A stretch of DNA of 35,938 nucleotides from an uncultured Frankiales bacterium (GCA_946479905.1 CAMLIA010000021.1:1-35938), one strand, 5' to 3'; shown: positions 1 to 8,013, counted from the first letter of the stretch. Made by a program: numbers and translations. The notes: generated from the sequence alone by a model not told the origin.

Positions 1-383
1 TGCCCGCCGTCCCGCCCGCTGCTGTCGTCGCCGCCGTGCTCGGTCTCGGACGGCTCGGGGGTCGGGTCGGTCCCGTGGTCGTCCCCGGGCTCCGGCGTGG
101 CGGCGGCCTCGTGCGTGGCCTCGTGCGTGGCCTCGTGGGTCGCCTCGTGACTCGCCTCCGGGGTCGTGTCGTCCGTGGCCGCCCCGGGGGCCGAGTGCCG
201 GGGTTCCGGAGCCGGCGTCACCGTGGGGACGGGAGCCGGGCTGCTGCGGTGGTTGTCGTCCAGAGGAGCGGAGTTGCCCTTGTCGGTGGGGCTGTCGTCG
301 CTGGCCAGGGCCCAGGTGGCGGCAGCGCCGCCGCCTCCGGTGAGGAGCGCGGCGAGGAGCAGGGGGAGGGCGTGTCGGTTCAT
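1..383 (-). CDS. Exported low-complexity protein with HEAT tetrapeptide repeats (3' part beyond the window)
   Basis: This reads leftward from an ATG at 381-383 and is open for at least 127 codons to the window edge, so its end is unseen. The N-terminus (MNRHALPLLLAALL followed by a Gly/Ala stretch) is a good signal peptide or membrane anchor. The rest is rich in Asp, Glu, His, Thr and Pro and looks disordered. Residues H-E-A-T recur in tandem (DNA repeat at 105-152). GGAGG lies only one base before the ATG, which is too close for a normal ribosome site, so the start or a leaderless mRNA remains uncertain. It is divergent from the large phosphatase gene. No family is recognised; a cell-wall spacer or metal-buffering surface protein is only a guess from the composition. 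Confidence 0.55.
   Translation of the reverse strand, partial: MNRHALPLLLAALLTGGGGAAATWALASDDSPTDKGNSAPLDDNHRSSPAPVPTVTPAPEPRHSAPGAATDDTTPEASHEATHEATHEATHEAAATPEPGDDHGTDPTPEPSETEHGGDDSSGRDGG
105..152. repeat. Four tandem 12-bp units (GGCCTCGTGCGT type)
   Basis: Two perfect copies of GGCCTCGTGCGT (105-128) are followed by two variants (129-152). Because the unit is 12 bp it stays in frame and encodes repeated H-E-A-T in the leftward exported protein. Confidence 0.85.
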
Positions 384-428
384 GCCTCCAACGTGCCGGT
401 GACACGGTCGCACCCGCCATCGGCCACG

Positions 429-440
429 GGTCCTAGGACC
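429..440. promoter_or_regulatory. Perfect 12-bp palindrome between divergent genes
   Basis: GGTCCTAGGACC is an exact palindrome in the 115-bp gap between the leftward exported protein (start 383) and the rightward phosphatase. Its position suits a dimeric regulator's operator. No matching -35/-10 pair was convincing here and no cognate regulator is apparent. Confidence 0.3.
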
Positions 441-498
441 GACGCCGATTAGCCCGTTCGGGGTGATTGAGATCCGTGCTCCGGGGCAGGACGCTCCA

Positions 499-3400
499 AT
501 GGACGAGAGAGGGGGGAACCTGCGCGTGCCTGAGTCGGTGCGGCTCGATCGCGGTGCCGATTCGGTGCCGCTCGCCCGCCGTCACGTCCGTGAGGTCCTC
601 CCCCCGTCGACCGTGCGCCAGGACGTCGAGCTGGTGGTCACCGAGCTCGTCACCAACGCCGTGCTCCACACCCCGAACGGCGACGTTCAGCTGCGGGTCG
701 AGGAGCTGCCGGAGGCGGTCCGCGTCGAGGTCGAGGACGCCGGCCACGCGATGCCGGTGGCCGTGCGGGAGAGCACCACCGCGATGACCGGCCGCGGGCT
801 CGCGCTCGTCGCGGCGCTGTCCCGGGCCTGGGGCGTGGACTCCGGCAGCCCGGGCCACAAGGTCGTGTGGGCCGAGATCCCGTACGAAGGGACCGACCTC
901 GCCCGGACCGAGCCCGACATCGACATCGACGCCTTCCTCGCGGACTGGCCCGACGACGGGCAGCGGGAGGTCCGCTACGAGGTCCGCCTGGGCGCCGTCC
1001 CGACCGACCTGCTGCTCGAGGCCAAGGCCCACGTCGACAACCTGGTGCGGGAGTTCGCGCTGGCGACGGTCGAGGAGCTGCCGGCGCACCTCGCGACGCT
1101 GGTGCCGGCCGTCGTGCAGGGCTTCGCCCGGGCCCGGCTGGCCATCAAGGAGCAGGCGCTCGAGGCCGCCGCCCGCGGGGCCCGCGAGACCGAGCTGGTC
1201 CTGACCCTCGGGGCGGACGCCGCGGACGCCGGCGAGGCCTACCTGGCCGCGCTCGACGAGCTCGACCGCTACGCCGGCGCGGCCCGGCTGCTCACCCTCG
1301 CCAGCCCGCCGGTCCACCAGGTCTTCCGGCACTGGTACGTCCAGGCCATCGTCGACCAGCTGCGGGCCCGCTCCCGCGGCGAGCAGCCGCCGCCGGTGCT
1401 GGCCTTCCCCGAGCGGCTGGCGCAGGAGGTCAGCGCGCTCGCGGCGCTGCGCCCTGCCGTGCGCCGCTCCACCGGCCTGTACGAGGTGGCCTCCGCCCTG
1501 GCCGGGCTGACCACCGCGGCGGACGTCGCCCACACCGTCGTCACGTCCGGCGTCGAGGTTCTGGGGGCGCACGCCGGTGGCCTGCTGTCCTACACCGACG
1601 AGCGGATGCAGGTGCTGTCCGCGGTCGGCTTCCCGCGGGACTACCTCGACACGCTCGAGGCGGCGAAGCTGTCCGACGACCTCCCCGGCGCCATGGTGCT
1701 GCGCACCGGCGAGGCGCTCTGGCTGGAGTCCCCCGAGCAGCGCGACCAGCTGTTCCCCGAGCTGGCGGCGCGCGAGCCACGCACCGTCTCCAGCTGCCTG
1801 GTGCCGCTCGTCGCGGGCCGGCGGATAGGCGTGCTGCGCTTCAGCTTCGACACCCCCCGGCTCTTCGACGAGGACGAGCGGCGCTACGTGCTCGCCCTGG
1901 CCGACCAGGCGGCACTCGCCCTGCAGCGCTGCGAGCTGTTCCTCGCCGAGCAGCACGCCCGGCGGGACGCGGAACTGCTCGCCTACCGCCTCGACGGGCT
2001 GATGAGCGTCGTCGGGCAGCTGACGCTCGCGACCACCCAGGAGGAGATCGCCCGGCTCGCGGTGGGCAGCGCAACCGAGCAGCTCGGCGCGCTGGCGGCC
2101 CGGCTGCACCTCGTCGAGGAGGACGGCCTGCTGCACAGCCGGGCCAGCTCCAGCTCCGACGCGGAGCTGTCGGCGAGCTACCCCACGGTCGACCCGAAGG
2201 ACAGCGGGCTCCCCGCGTCGGCCGCCCTGACGTCGGGCCGGCCGTTGATCCTGCGCGACCTCTCCGAGATCGAGACGCGGTTCCCGCGGCTCAAGGGCCT
2301 CTACACCGAGGACCGCTCGCTGCTGCTCGCGCCGCTGATCGTCGGGGCGCACCGGCTCGGGGTGCTGTCGGTGACGTTCGCGCCCGAGCAGCACGGGGAG
2401 AAGCAGCTCAGCTTCGTCACCAGCCTCGCCGACGCGACCGCGCAGGCGATGGAGCGGGTCGCCGCGACCAGCCGGGCAGAGGTCGCGACCGAGCGGCTGC
2501 GCTTCCTGGCGGAGGCGTCGGTGCGGCTGTCGGGCAGCCTCGACGTGACCGAGACCCTCACCACGGTCGCGGAGCTCGTCGTCCCGAAGGTCGCCGACTG
2601 GTGCGCCGTCAACCTCGTCCGTGACGAGGAGCTGCCGGTCGTCGCTCTCGCCCACGCCGACCAGGACAAGGTCGCCTGGGCCGCGGAGATGCAGGTGCGG
2701 TACCCACCCAACCCCGCTGCGGCGAGCGGCGCGGCGCGGGTCGTCCTGACCGGCGAGAGCGAGCTCTACGCCGAGATCTCCGACGAGCTGCTGGCGTCCG
2801 TCGCCCGCGATGAGGAGCACCTCCGGCTGATCCGCGAGGTCGGCATGACGTCGGCGCTCGTCGTGCCCCTGACCGGTCGCGACCGCCCGCTCGGCGCCAT
2901 CACCATGGTGATGGCCGACAGCCGGCGGCGGTTCACGAGCGACGACGTGCGCTTCGGCGAGGACCTGGCCCGCCGCGCGGCCCTCGCCGTCGAGACCGTC
3001 ACTGCCTTCGCGGACCAGCAGGGTCGGCTCGCGGCGGTCGCCCGGGTGGCCGATGCCGCCCAACGCGCGATCCTGCCGACCCCGCCCGAGGCGATCGGCA
3101 ACCTGCGGATCGGCGCCCGGTACGTGTCGGCCACTGCGGAGGCGCTGGTCGGCGGTGACCTCTACGAGGTCGTCCGACGCCCGGGGGCCGTCCGGCTGCT
3201 CATCGGCGACGTGCGCGGCAAGGGACTGGAGGCCGTCCGCAACGCCACCATCGTGCTCGGTGAGTTCCGCGCGGCGGCGGAGGACCTCGACGACCTCGTC
3301 GACGTCGCGGTCCAGCTCGACCGGCGGCTGTCGCAGCACCTCGAGCTCGAGGACTTCGTCACCGCGCTCGTCGCCGAGATCGCCGACGACGGCGCCTTCA

Positions 3401-3741
3401 CGATCGTCTCCTGCGGCCACCCGCCCGCGCTCGTCGTCTCCGCGACCGAGCTGCGCGCCATCGACGCCCCCTACGCCCTGCCCCTCGGCCTCGGTTCGAC
3501 GCCGAGCAAGGTCGCCGGACGGCTGCAGCCCGGCGAGCGCCTGCTGCTCTACACCGACGGCCTGGTCGAGGCCCGGGACGCCGAGCGGGAGTTCGCCGAC
3601 CTCGCCCGGATGGTCGAGCCGCTGCAGACCGCCACCGACCTCGACACGGGTCTCGACGGGATCCTCGCCAAGGTCGAGGAGTGGACCGGGTCGGGTCTCG
3701 GGGACGACCTGGCGCTGCTCGCGGTGGAGCTGCCGCGCTAG
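499..3741 (+). CDS. Multidomain PP2C (SpoIIE-type) phosphatase with N-terminal HATPase and three GAF domains
   Basis: About 1,080 residues. Order: an RsbW-like HATPase_c_2 domain (about 10-125; N-box ELVTNAVLH, VEDAG, GRGL), a mainly helical region (about 140-310), GAF1 (324-479), GAF2 (495-650), GAF3 (666-836) and a SpoIIE/RsbU PP2C phosphatase (845-1080; GGDLYEV, IGDVRGKG, CGHPP, LYTDGLVE, GDDLALL). The family dephosphorylates STAS anti-anti-sigma proteins in partner switching, while HATPase proteins of the RsbW type bind sigma factors or phosphorylate STAS proteins; here both sit on one chain. The GAF domains probably sense small ligands. ATG 499 has AGGA 7 nt upstream. GTG 526 has a strong G-run 9 nt upstream and is an equally good start; GTG 463 is less likely. 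The second Asp of the usual GGDWYD motif is Glu, although the other metal-site motifs are intact. Confidence 0.9.
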   Translation: MDERGGNLRVPESVRLDRGADSVPLARRHVREVLPPSTVRQDVELVVTELVTNAVLHTPNGDVQLRVEELPEAVRVEVEDAGHAMPVAVRESTTAMTGRGLALVAALSRAWGVDSGSPGHKVVWAEIPYEGTDLARTEPDIDIDAFLADWPDDGQREVRYEVRLGAVPTDLLLEAKAHVDNLVREFALATVEELPAHLATLVPAVVQGFARARLAIKEQALEAAARGARETELVLTLGADAADAGEAYLAALDELDRYAGAARLLTLASPPVHQVFRHWYVQAIVDQLRARSRGEQPPPVLAFPERLAQEVSALAALRPAVRRSTGLYEVASALAGLTTAADVAHTVVTSGVEVLGAHAGGLLSYTDERMQVLSAVGFPRDYLDTLEAAKLSDDLPGAMVLRTGEALWLESPEQRDQLFPELAAREPRTVSSCLVPLVAGRRIGVLRFSFDTPRLFDEDERRYVLALADQAALALQRCELFLAEQHARRDAELLAYRLDGLMSVVGQLTLATTQEEIARLAVGSATEQLGALAARLHLVEEDGLLHSRASSSSDAELSASYPTVDPKDSGLPASAALTSGRPLILRDLSEIETRFPRLKGLYTEDRSLLLAPLIVGAHRLGVLSVTFAPEQHGEKQLSFVTSLADATAQAMERVAATSRAEVATERLRFLAEASVRLSGSLDVTETLTTVAELVVPKVADWCAVNLVRDEELPVVALAHADQDKVAWAAEMQVRYPPNPAAASGAARVVLTGESELYAEISDELLASVARDEEHLRLIREVGMTSALVVPLTGRDRPLGAITMVMADSRRRFTSDDVRFGEDLARRAALAVETVTAFADQQGRLAAVARVADAAQRAILPTPPEAIGNLRIGARYVSATAEALVGGDLYEVVRRPGAVRLLIGDVRGKGLEAVRNATIVLGEFRAAAEDLDDLVDVAVQLDRRLSQHLELEDFVTALVAEIADDGAFTIVSCGHPPALVVSATELRAIDAPYALPLGLGSTPSKVAGRLQPGERLLLYTDGLVEARDAEREFADLARMVEPLQTATDLDTGLDGILAKVEEWTGSGLGDDLALLAVELPR

Positions 3742-3813
3742 CCGGTTCGTGACGGTTCGCTACCCCTGCGGCAACTCTGCCCGGGAACCATCCGGCTCGG
3801 GCAAGATCGTCGT

Positions 3814-4518
3814 GTGCCGATCGTCGACGTCCCCGGGTCCGCGGGGACGCTGCGCGCGCACCTCGCCGTACCTCCCGTCGGTGCCGGCCCCTGGCCGGGC
3901 GTCGTGGTGCTCCACGAGGCCCTCGGGCTGACCGCCGACATCCGGCAGCACGCCGACCGGCTGGCTGCCGCGGGCTACGTCGCCGTCGCGCCCGACCTGT
4001 TCAGCGACGGCGGGCTGGTGCGCTGCCTGAAGCGGACCTTCACGGCGCTGACCCAGGGCGCAGGGCCGGCCGTCGACGACGTCCTGGCGGTCCGGACCTG
4101 GCTCGCCGGCCGCGCGGACTGCACCGGCCGGGTGGGGGTCATCGGGTTCTGCATGGGAGGCGGGTTCGCGCTGCTGCTCGCCGCCCGCGGCTTCGACGCG
4201 AGCGCCCCGAACTACGGTCCGCTGCCGCGGGACCTGAGCGCCCTGGACGGCGCCTGCCCGGTCGTGGCCAGCTACGGCCGCCGCGACCGGATGATGCCGC
4301 GCGGCATCGGTGACGACCTCGCGGCCGCCCTCACCGAGCGAGGGGTGCCGCACGACGTCAAGACCTACGACGGCGTGGGCCACTCCTTCCTCAACCGGCA
4401 CAACGCCGGGCCGTTCACGGTCCTCGAGAAGATCACCGGTCTGGGGTACGACGAGGACGTCGCCCAGGACGCCTGGGCCCGGATCCTCCGGCTGTTCGAC
4501 GAGCACCTGCGTGGCTGA
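3814..4518 (+). CDS. Dienelactone hydrolase family protein
   Basis: 234 residues, alpha/beta-hydrolase fold of the DLH (carboxymethylenebutenolidase) family. The Cys-Asp-His triad is visible: C113 in GFCMGG, D158 in YGRRDRMMP and H190 in GVGHSF. The prototype hydrolyses dienelactone to maleylacetate in chlorocatechol breakdown, but many actinobacterial members have unknown substrates and no aromatic-degradation gene is nearby. Start GTG 3814 has no Shine-Dalgarno; CAAGAT lies 6 nt upstream, consistent with a leaderless mRNA. Its stop overlaps the start of the next phosphatase by 8 bp (GTGGCTGA), so the two are almost certainly translationally coupled, which is an odd partner for a signalling enzyme. 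Confidence 0.85.
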   Translation: MPIVDVPGSAGTLRAHLAVPPVGAGPWPGVVVLHEALGLTADIRQHADRLAAAGYVAVAPDLFSDGGLVRCLKRTFTALTQGAGPAVDDVLAVRTWLAGRADCTGRVGVIGFCMGGGFALLLAARGFDASAPNYGPLPRDLSALDGACPVVASYGRRDRMMPRGIGDDLAAALTERGVPHDVKTYDGVGHSFLNRHNAGPFTVLEKITGLGYDEDVAQDAWARILRLFDEHLRG

Positions 4519-5740
4519 CCTCCTCGTCCGCGCCGTGCGCGCGACCGCAGTCCCCAGCGAGGCCGACGTGCTGCTCGAGCGCGTCGCGTCGCTGCTCGTC
4601 GACGAGGTCGACTGGGTGCTCGCGGACCGCCTCGACGAGCCCGACCTCGTCACCCGGGTGGCCGCCGTCGGCAAGGACGGCCCGCTCGAGATCCCGGCGG
4701 AGCTGGGCCGGCCGTCCGCCCGGCGCTCCTCCGCCGGGTCGGTCGGCATCCTGCCTGTCGTGCTGGCGACGGCCGGCCATGTGCTCCGGCTCGGGGCGGC
4801 GGACCTGCAGGCGGTGGTCGACTCCGGCGACGGGCACGCCGCCCGGCAGGCGGCCGCGGCGCTCGAGCGCGGTACCCAGGACCTGGTGATCGTCGGGCTG
4901 GTGGCGCGCGACGTCCCGCTCGGGGTGCTCACGCTGGGGACGCGGGACCGGCTGCCGGAGCGGCTGCTCGAGCAGCTGCCCGACGTCGCCGCCCACGTCG
5001 CGACCGCGCTCGACGCGGCACGGCTGCTCACGCTGCAGAACGCCGTCGCCCGCACCATGCAGCAGAGCCTGCTGCCGCCGCTCCCCGCCGTACCCGGTCT
5101 GGCGCTCGCCGCCCGCTACGTCCCCGCGTCCCGCGGGCTCGACGTGGGAGGCGACTGGTACGACGCCTTCCGGACCGACGCGGGCCTGGTCGTCGCGATC
5201 GGCGACGTCGCCGGGCACGACCTCGCCGCCGCGGCACGGATGGCGGACCTGCGCAACCTGCTGCGCGCGCACGCCGTCGAGGGCCACCTGCCGCCGGACG
5301 CCCTGCTGCGCCGGCTCGCGTCGACAGCCGCCACGCTCGGGCTCGACTGCACCGCGACCGTCACGGTCGGCCGGCTCCAGCAGCAGGCCGAGGGCTGGCT
5401 GCTGCGCTGGTGCAACGCCGGCCACCCGCCGCCGCTGGTGCTCGCCGACGGCACCGCGCGCTGGCTGGAACCCGCGCCCGACCTCATGCTCGGGGTCGAC
5501 GACAGCACCCGGCGGACCAGCCACGAGCTGCTGCTGCAGCCCGGCGAGACGCTGGTGCTCTTCACCGACGGCCTCGTCGAACGGCGGGACACCGAGCTCG
5601 AGACCCGGCTGGAGCAGCTGCGGACCGCCGTCGAGGAGCACGCCGGGCTCCCGGACGCGCTGGCCGAGCACCTGCTCCAGGCCTTCGCCGAGTCGGCAGC
5701 CGACGACGTGGCCCTGCTGGTGCTGCGCATCGACGACTGA
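4511..5740 (+). CDS. PP2C (SpoIIE/RsbU-type) serine phosphatase with N-terminal GAF-like region
   Basis: 409 residues from GTG 4511, which overlaps the preceding stop. Residues 1-160 look like a degenerate GAF sensor. The rest is a complete SpoIIE phosphatase: MQQSLLPP lead-in, VGGDWYDAF, IGDVAGHDLAAA, CNAGHPPPLVL, LFTDGLVE and ADDVALLVL, so all metal-binding acids are present. It is expected to dephosphorylate a STAS anti-anti-sigma factor; the obvious local candidate is the STAS protein at 6241. The frame is open further upstream inside the hydrolase gene, but that part reads as a shadow and was excluded. Confidence 0.9.
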   Translation: MADLLVRAVRATAVPSEADVLLERVASLLVDEVDWVLADRLDEPDLVTRVAAVGKDGPLEIPAELGRPSARRSSAGSVGILPVVLATAGHVLRLGAADLQAVVDSGDGHAARQAAAALERGTQDLVIVGLVARDVPLGVLTLGTRDRLPERLLEQLPDVAAHVATALDAARLLTLQNAVARTMQQSLLPPLPAVPGLALAARYVPASRGLDVGGDWYDAFRTDAGLVVAIGDVAGHDLAAAARMADLRNLLRAHAVEGHLPPDALLRRLASTAATLGLDCTATVTVGRLQQQAEGWLLRWCNAGHPPPLVLADGTARWLEPAPDLMLGVDDSTRRTSHELLLQPGETLVLFTDGLVERRDTELETRLEQLRTAVEEHAGLPDALAEHLLQAFAESAADDVALLVLRIDD

Positions 5741-5750
5741 GGTTCCTCGG

Positions 5751-6104
5751 TCAGAGCCGCGCCCACACCCGCTTGCCGTCGGGCAGCGGGTCGCAGCCCC
5801 AGGAGCGCGCCACCGCGTCGACGAGCTGCAGCCCGCGGCCGGACTCCGCGCCGGAGGGCGGCGGCCACGGCCCGCGCTCGAACGCCGGCTCGTGATCGGC
5901 CACGACGACGAGCACCGCGTCGTCGACCCAGTCGACCTCGAGGTCGATCGGCGGTGCGCCGTGGCGCAGGGCGTTGCCCAGCAGCTCCGAGACGGCGAGC
6001 TCGGCGTCGTGGCACCGGGTGCTGTCGACGTGGTGCTCGTGGCAGAGGTGCCGGACGGACGCCCGGGCATCACGCACCTCCCAGGGCGAGGAAACGCGGG
6101 CCAT
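5751..6104 (-). CDS. Anti-sigma-factor-type ATP-binding protein (HATPase_c_2)
   Basis: 117 residues, a stand-alone RsbW/SpoIIAB-like GHKL ATPase. N-box ELLGNALRH (E40, N44), VVADHEP and the ATP-lid GRGLQLVDAVA are visible. Such proteins phosphorylate STAS antagonists or bind sigma factors. The ATG at 6104 has GGAGG about 5 nt upstream. It converges with the PP2C gene (stops 10 bp apart) and is divergent from the STAS gene, so phosphatase, kinase and antagonist candidates sit side by side. No sigma factor gene is visible, so the target is unknown. The substitution in the second ATP motif is common in the Streptomyces-type members of this family. Confidence 0.88.
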   Translation of the reverse strand: MARVSSPWEVRDARASVRHLCHEHHVDSTRCHDAELAVSELLGNALRHGAPPIDLEVDWVDDAVLVVVADHEPAFERGPWPPPSGAESGRGLQLVDAVARSWGCDPLPDGKRVWARL

Positions 6105-6240
6105 GACACCTCCCTCTGCTCGACGAGGGACCTGCCCGAGGGGGGTCAGAGCACACCAAAGACCCGCAATCCTGGCGCTGGGGCCACCCGTGCCCCACAG
6201 TCGTCCGGGTAAGCAGTGCGGGACGTCAGGAGACCGGACG

Positions 6241-6588
6241 ATGACCGAGACGACCGACCCGGCGCTGCGGCTGTGGCGGGTGCAGACCGTGACCGGGGAC
6301 CTCGACGGGCTCGGCGCCGCCCGGTTGCGGATGGCCCTCGCCGAGGCGCTCCTCGCCGGCGAGCGTCACCTGCTCATCGACCTCGCGGGCGTGGCCTTCA
6401 TCGACAGCATCGGCATCGGCGTGCTCGTCGGCGCGGCGAAGCGCGCGACCGACCAGGGCGGTCGGCTGCGGCTGGCCGCTGCGTCGCCGGCGGTCGAGCG
6501 GCTGCTCGGGATCACCGGGCTCGACCACGTGCTGGGCAGCTACCCCACCGTCGAGGAGGCGCGGGCGGCGCCGTTGGACCAGCCGTAG
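6241..6588 (+). CDS. STAS-domain anti-anti-sigma factor
   Basis: 115 residues, a single STAS domain (SpoIIAA/RsbV family). The phosphorylatable serine is most likely S56 in FIDSIGIGVLVGA, the usual D-S position. It should be phosphorylated by an RsbW-type kinase (candidate at 5751-6104) and reset by the PP2C phosphatases upstream. ATG 6241 is chosen because AGGAG lies 8 nt before it. The open frame upstream has no family similarity. GGGTAA at 6207-6212 resembles a stress-sigma -10 element but lacks a GTTT -35. Confidence 0.9.
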   Translation: MTETTDPALRLWRVQTVTGDLDGLGAARLRMALAEALLAGERHLLIDLAGVAFIDSIGIGVLVGAAKRATDQGGRLRLAAASPAVERLLGITGLDHVLGSYPTVEEARAAPLDQP

Positions 6589-6597
6589 CCGAGAGGG

Positions 6598-7239
6598 TCA
6601 GCGCACGACCTTCACGTTGAACTGCGGGGTGCCGAGGGCGTTCATGAGCCGCAGCCACAGCGGCAGCAGCATCTCCGTGCCCCGGGCGGTCTCGATGCCG
6701 CCGAGGTCGATGACGTCGTCGTGCCCGAAGGACTCGAGCAGCGCGACGGCGGTCGCCTTCGCGGCCGCGTCGTCGCCCGAGACGAAGACCGTGCTCGAGG
6801 CGCCGAGGGACTTGGGCTCCACCATGAGCGTGGCGTTGAGGGTGTTCAGCGTCTTGACCACCTTCGCCTGCGGGAAGGCCCGCTGGACCTGCTCGCCGAG
6901 CGAGTCGGTGTCCTTGACCGACAGGGTGGGCGGGAAGCCGGCGGAGAAGTCCAGCGGGTTCGCGATGTCGAGCACGACCTTGCCGGCCAGGTTGTCGGCG
7001 CCTGCCAGGCCGAGGACCTCCAGGGTGGCCGTCCCCGAGGAGGCGTTGACGACCAGCTCGGCGCCCGCGGCGGCGTCGGCGAAGGTCGCCAGCCGGACGC
7101 CCGCGTACGGCTCCGGTCCGGTGCGGGCGAGCGTCGCCTCGGGGTCGCGGGTGCCGATGACGACCTCGTGGCCGAGCTGGTGGAGGCGGGCGGCGATCGC
7201 CTGGCCGACCATGCCGGTGCCGAGAACGGCGATGTTCAT
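6598..7239 (-). CDS. NADPH-dependent F420 reductase-like oxidoreductase
   Basis: 213 residues with an N-terminal Rossmann fold (GTGMVG at 7-12, then VIGTRDPEATLART) typical of the F420_oxidored / NADP-binding family. It would use NAD(P)H, or F420 if it is a true Fno; the short C-terminal part (LPLWLRLMNALGTPQFNVKVV) matches the many single-domain actinobacterial paralogues whose substrate is unknown. The start ATG is preceded by AAGGAG at 5 nt. It is transcribed away from the TetR gene, and an AGACAG-N2-CTGTCT operator sits about 15 bp before its start, so it is the likely target of that repressor. Confidence 0.85.
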   Translation of the reverse strand: MNIAVLGTGMVGQAIAARLHQLGHEVVIGTRDPEATLARTGPEPYAGVRLATFADAAAGAELVVNASSGTATLEVLGLAGADNLAGKVVLDIANPLDFSAGFPPTLSVKDTDSLGEQVQRAFPQAKVVKTLNTLNATLMVEPKSLGASSTVFVSGDDAAAKATAVALLESFGHDDVIDLGGIETARGTEMLLPLWLRLMNALGTPQFNVKVVR

Positions 7240-7253
7240 GAGAGCTCCTTGAG

Positions 7254-7269
7254 TAGACAGACCTGTCTA
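7254..7269. promoter_or_regulatory. TetR-type operator 1 (TAGACAG-AC-CTGTCTA)
   Basis: A 7-bp inverted repeat with a 2-bp spacer. On the minus strand it is followed by CTACTCAAGGAG just before the reductase ATG, so it overlaps the presumed reductase promoter. Confidence 0.75.
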
Positions 7270-7278
7270 GGTGTCGGC

Positions 7279-7308
7279 GTGACGCTAGCAGACAGATCTG
7301 TCTACTAT
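7279..7308 (+). promoter_or_regulatory. Promoter of the tetR gene (GTGACG-N18-TACTAT), leaderless
   Basis: The -10 TACTAT (7303-7308) lies 6 nt before GTG 7315, so transcription probably starts at the GTG itself. The -35-like GTGACG is at 7279-7284. Operator 2 lies in the spacer. Confidence 0.65.
7290..7303. promoter_or_regulatory. TetR-type operator 2 (AGACAGATCTGTCT)
   Basis: A perfect 14-bp palindrome sharing AGACAG-N2-CTGTCT with operator 1. It lies between the -35 and -10 of the tetR promoter, the classical place for autorepression. Confidence 0.75.
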
Positions 7309-7314
7309 CAAGGG

Positions 7315-7875
7315 GTGGCCGTCCCCAGTGCGCGCGAGCGCATCCTCGACACCGCCTTCCGGCTCTTCTACGCGCGCGGGGTGCGGGCGGTCGGCGTGGA
7401 CCTGATCATCGCCGAGGCAGGGGTGGCGAAGGCGACGTTCTACAAGCACTTCCCGGCCAAGGACGACCTGGTGCTCGCCTACCTCGACAAGGTCGACGGG
7501 ATCTGGACACGCCAGCTGCACGCCGCCGCGGAGGCGGCCGGCCCACGCCCCGAGGACCAGCTCGTCGGGCTCTTCGACGCCCTGGAGAAGGCCTGCCGGC
7601 GCGACGGCTACCGGGGCTGCGCGTTCATCAACGCCGCGGCCGAGGCGGCGCCCGGCACCCCCGTCCACGAGCGCACCGTCGCCCACAAGAGAGCGGTGCT
7701 CGGCTGGCTGCGGGACCTCGCCGGCCGCGCAGGTGCCGACGACCCCGACGCGCTGTCCCGGGCGCTCGCGCTGCTCCTCGACGGCGGCCTCGCCGACGGC
7801 GCCCTCTCCGCCGACCCCGAGGCGGCGCGCGCGGCCAAGCGGACCGCGCGGCTGCTCGTCGCCGCTGCCGTCTGA
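7315..7875 (+). CDS. TetR/AcrR family transcriptional repressor
   Basis: 186 residues. An N-terminal helix-turn-helix (about 6-52; ILDTAFRLFYARGVRAVGV, then AGVAKATFYKHFPAKDDLV) is typical of TetR. The C-terminal ligand domain includes CRRDGYRGCAFINAAAE, a signature of the YcdC/TetR_C_33-like subgroup. Start GTG 7315 is placed 6 nt after a TACTAT -10 box. Two matched palindromes lie in the divergent control region, one in its own promoter and one before the reductase, indicating autoregulation and control of the neighbour. The inducer is unknown. Confidence 0.92.
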   Translation: MAVPSARERILDTAFRLFYARGVRAVGVDLIIAEAGVAKATFYKHFPAKDDLVLAYLDKVDGIWTRQLHAAAEAAGPRPEDQLVGLFDALEKACRRDGYRGCAFINAAAEAAPGTPVHERTVAHKRAVLGWLRDLAGRAGADDPDALSRALALLLDGGLADGALSADPEAARAAKRTARLLVAAAV

Positions 7876-7971
7876 CCCGGCTGCACTGCGATCGCGCCCG
7901 TGTCGTCCGGCGCGTTGCGGGGCCGTGCGCAGCCGAGCGGCAAGGGGTGTGGGCGAGGTCACGGCAGCCGT

Positions 7972-8013
7972 GCTAGCTGAGTGCTTGCAACTGCTAGCAC
8001 CCGGGGCTAGCGT
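7972..8013 (+). promoter_or_regulatory. Promoter with three GCTAGC boxes upstream of the XRE regulator
   Basis: TTGCAA (7985-7990), a 17-bp spacer and TAGCGT (8008-8013) form a good promoter. GCTAGC occurs at 7972-7977, 7993-7998 and 8006-8011: upstream of the -35, in the spacer and across the -10. This looks like a cooperative operator, most simply for the XRE protein encoded downstream. The predicted leader is about 35 nt. Confidence 0.6.

Noticed and set aside
105..152. CRISPR-like tandem repeat
   Set aside because: The units are contiguous 12-mers in a coding frame with no spacers.
433..3420. Very long leftward open frame opposite the HATPase-GAF-PP2C gene
   Set aside because: Arginine/valine/glycine-rich with no recognisable domain; a typical shadow of a high-GC coding strand.
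6188..6212. Stress-sigma (SigB-like) promoter before the STAS gene (GGGTAA at 6207)
   Set aside because: The matching GTTT -35 is absent at the right distance, so the -10 alone is not enough.
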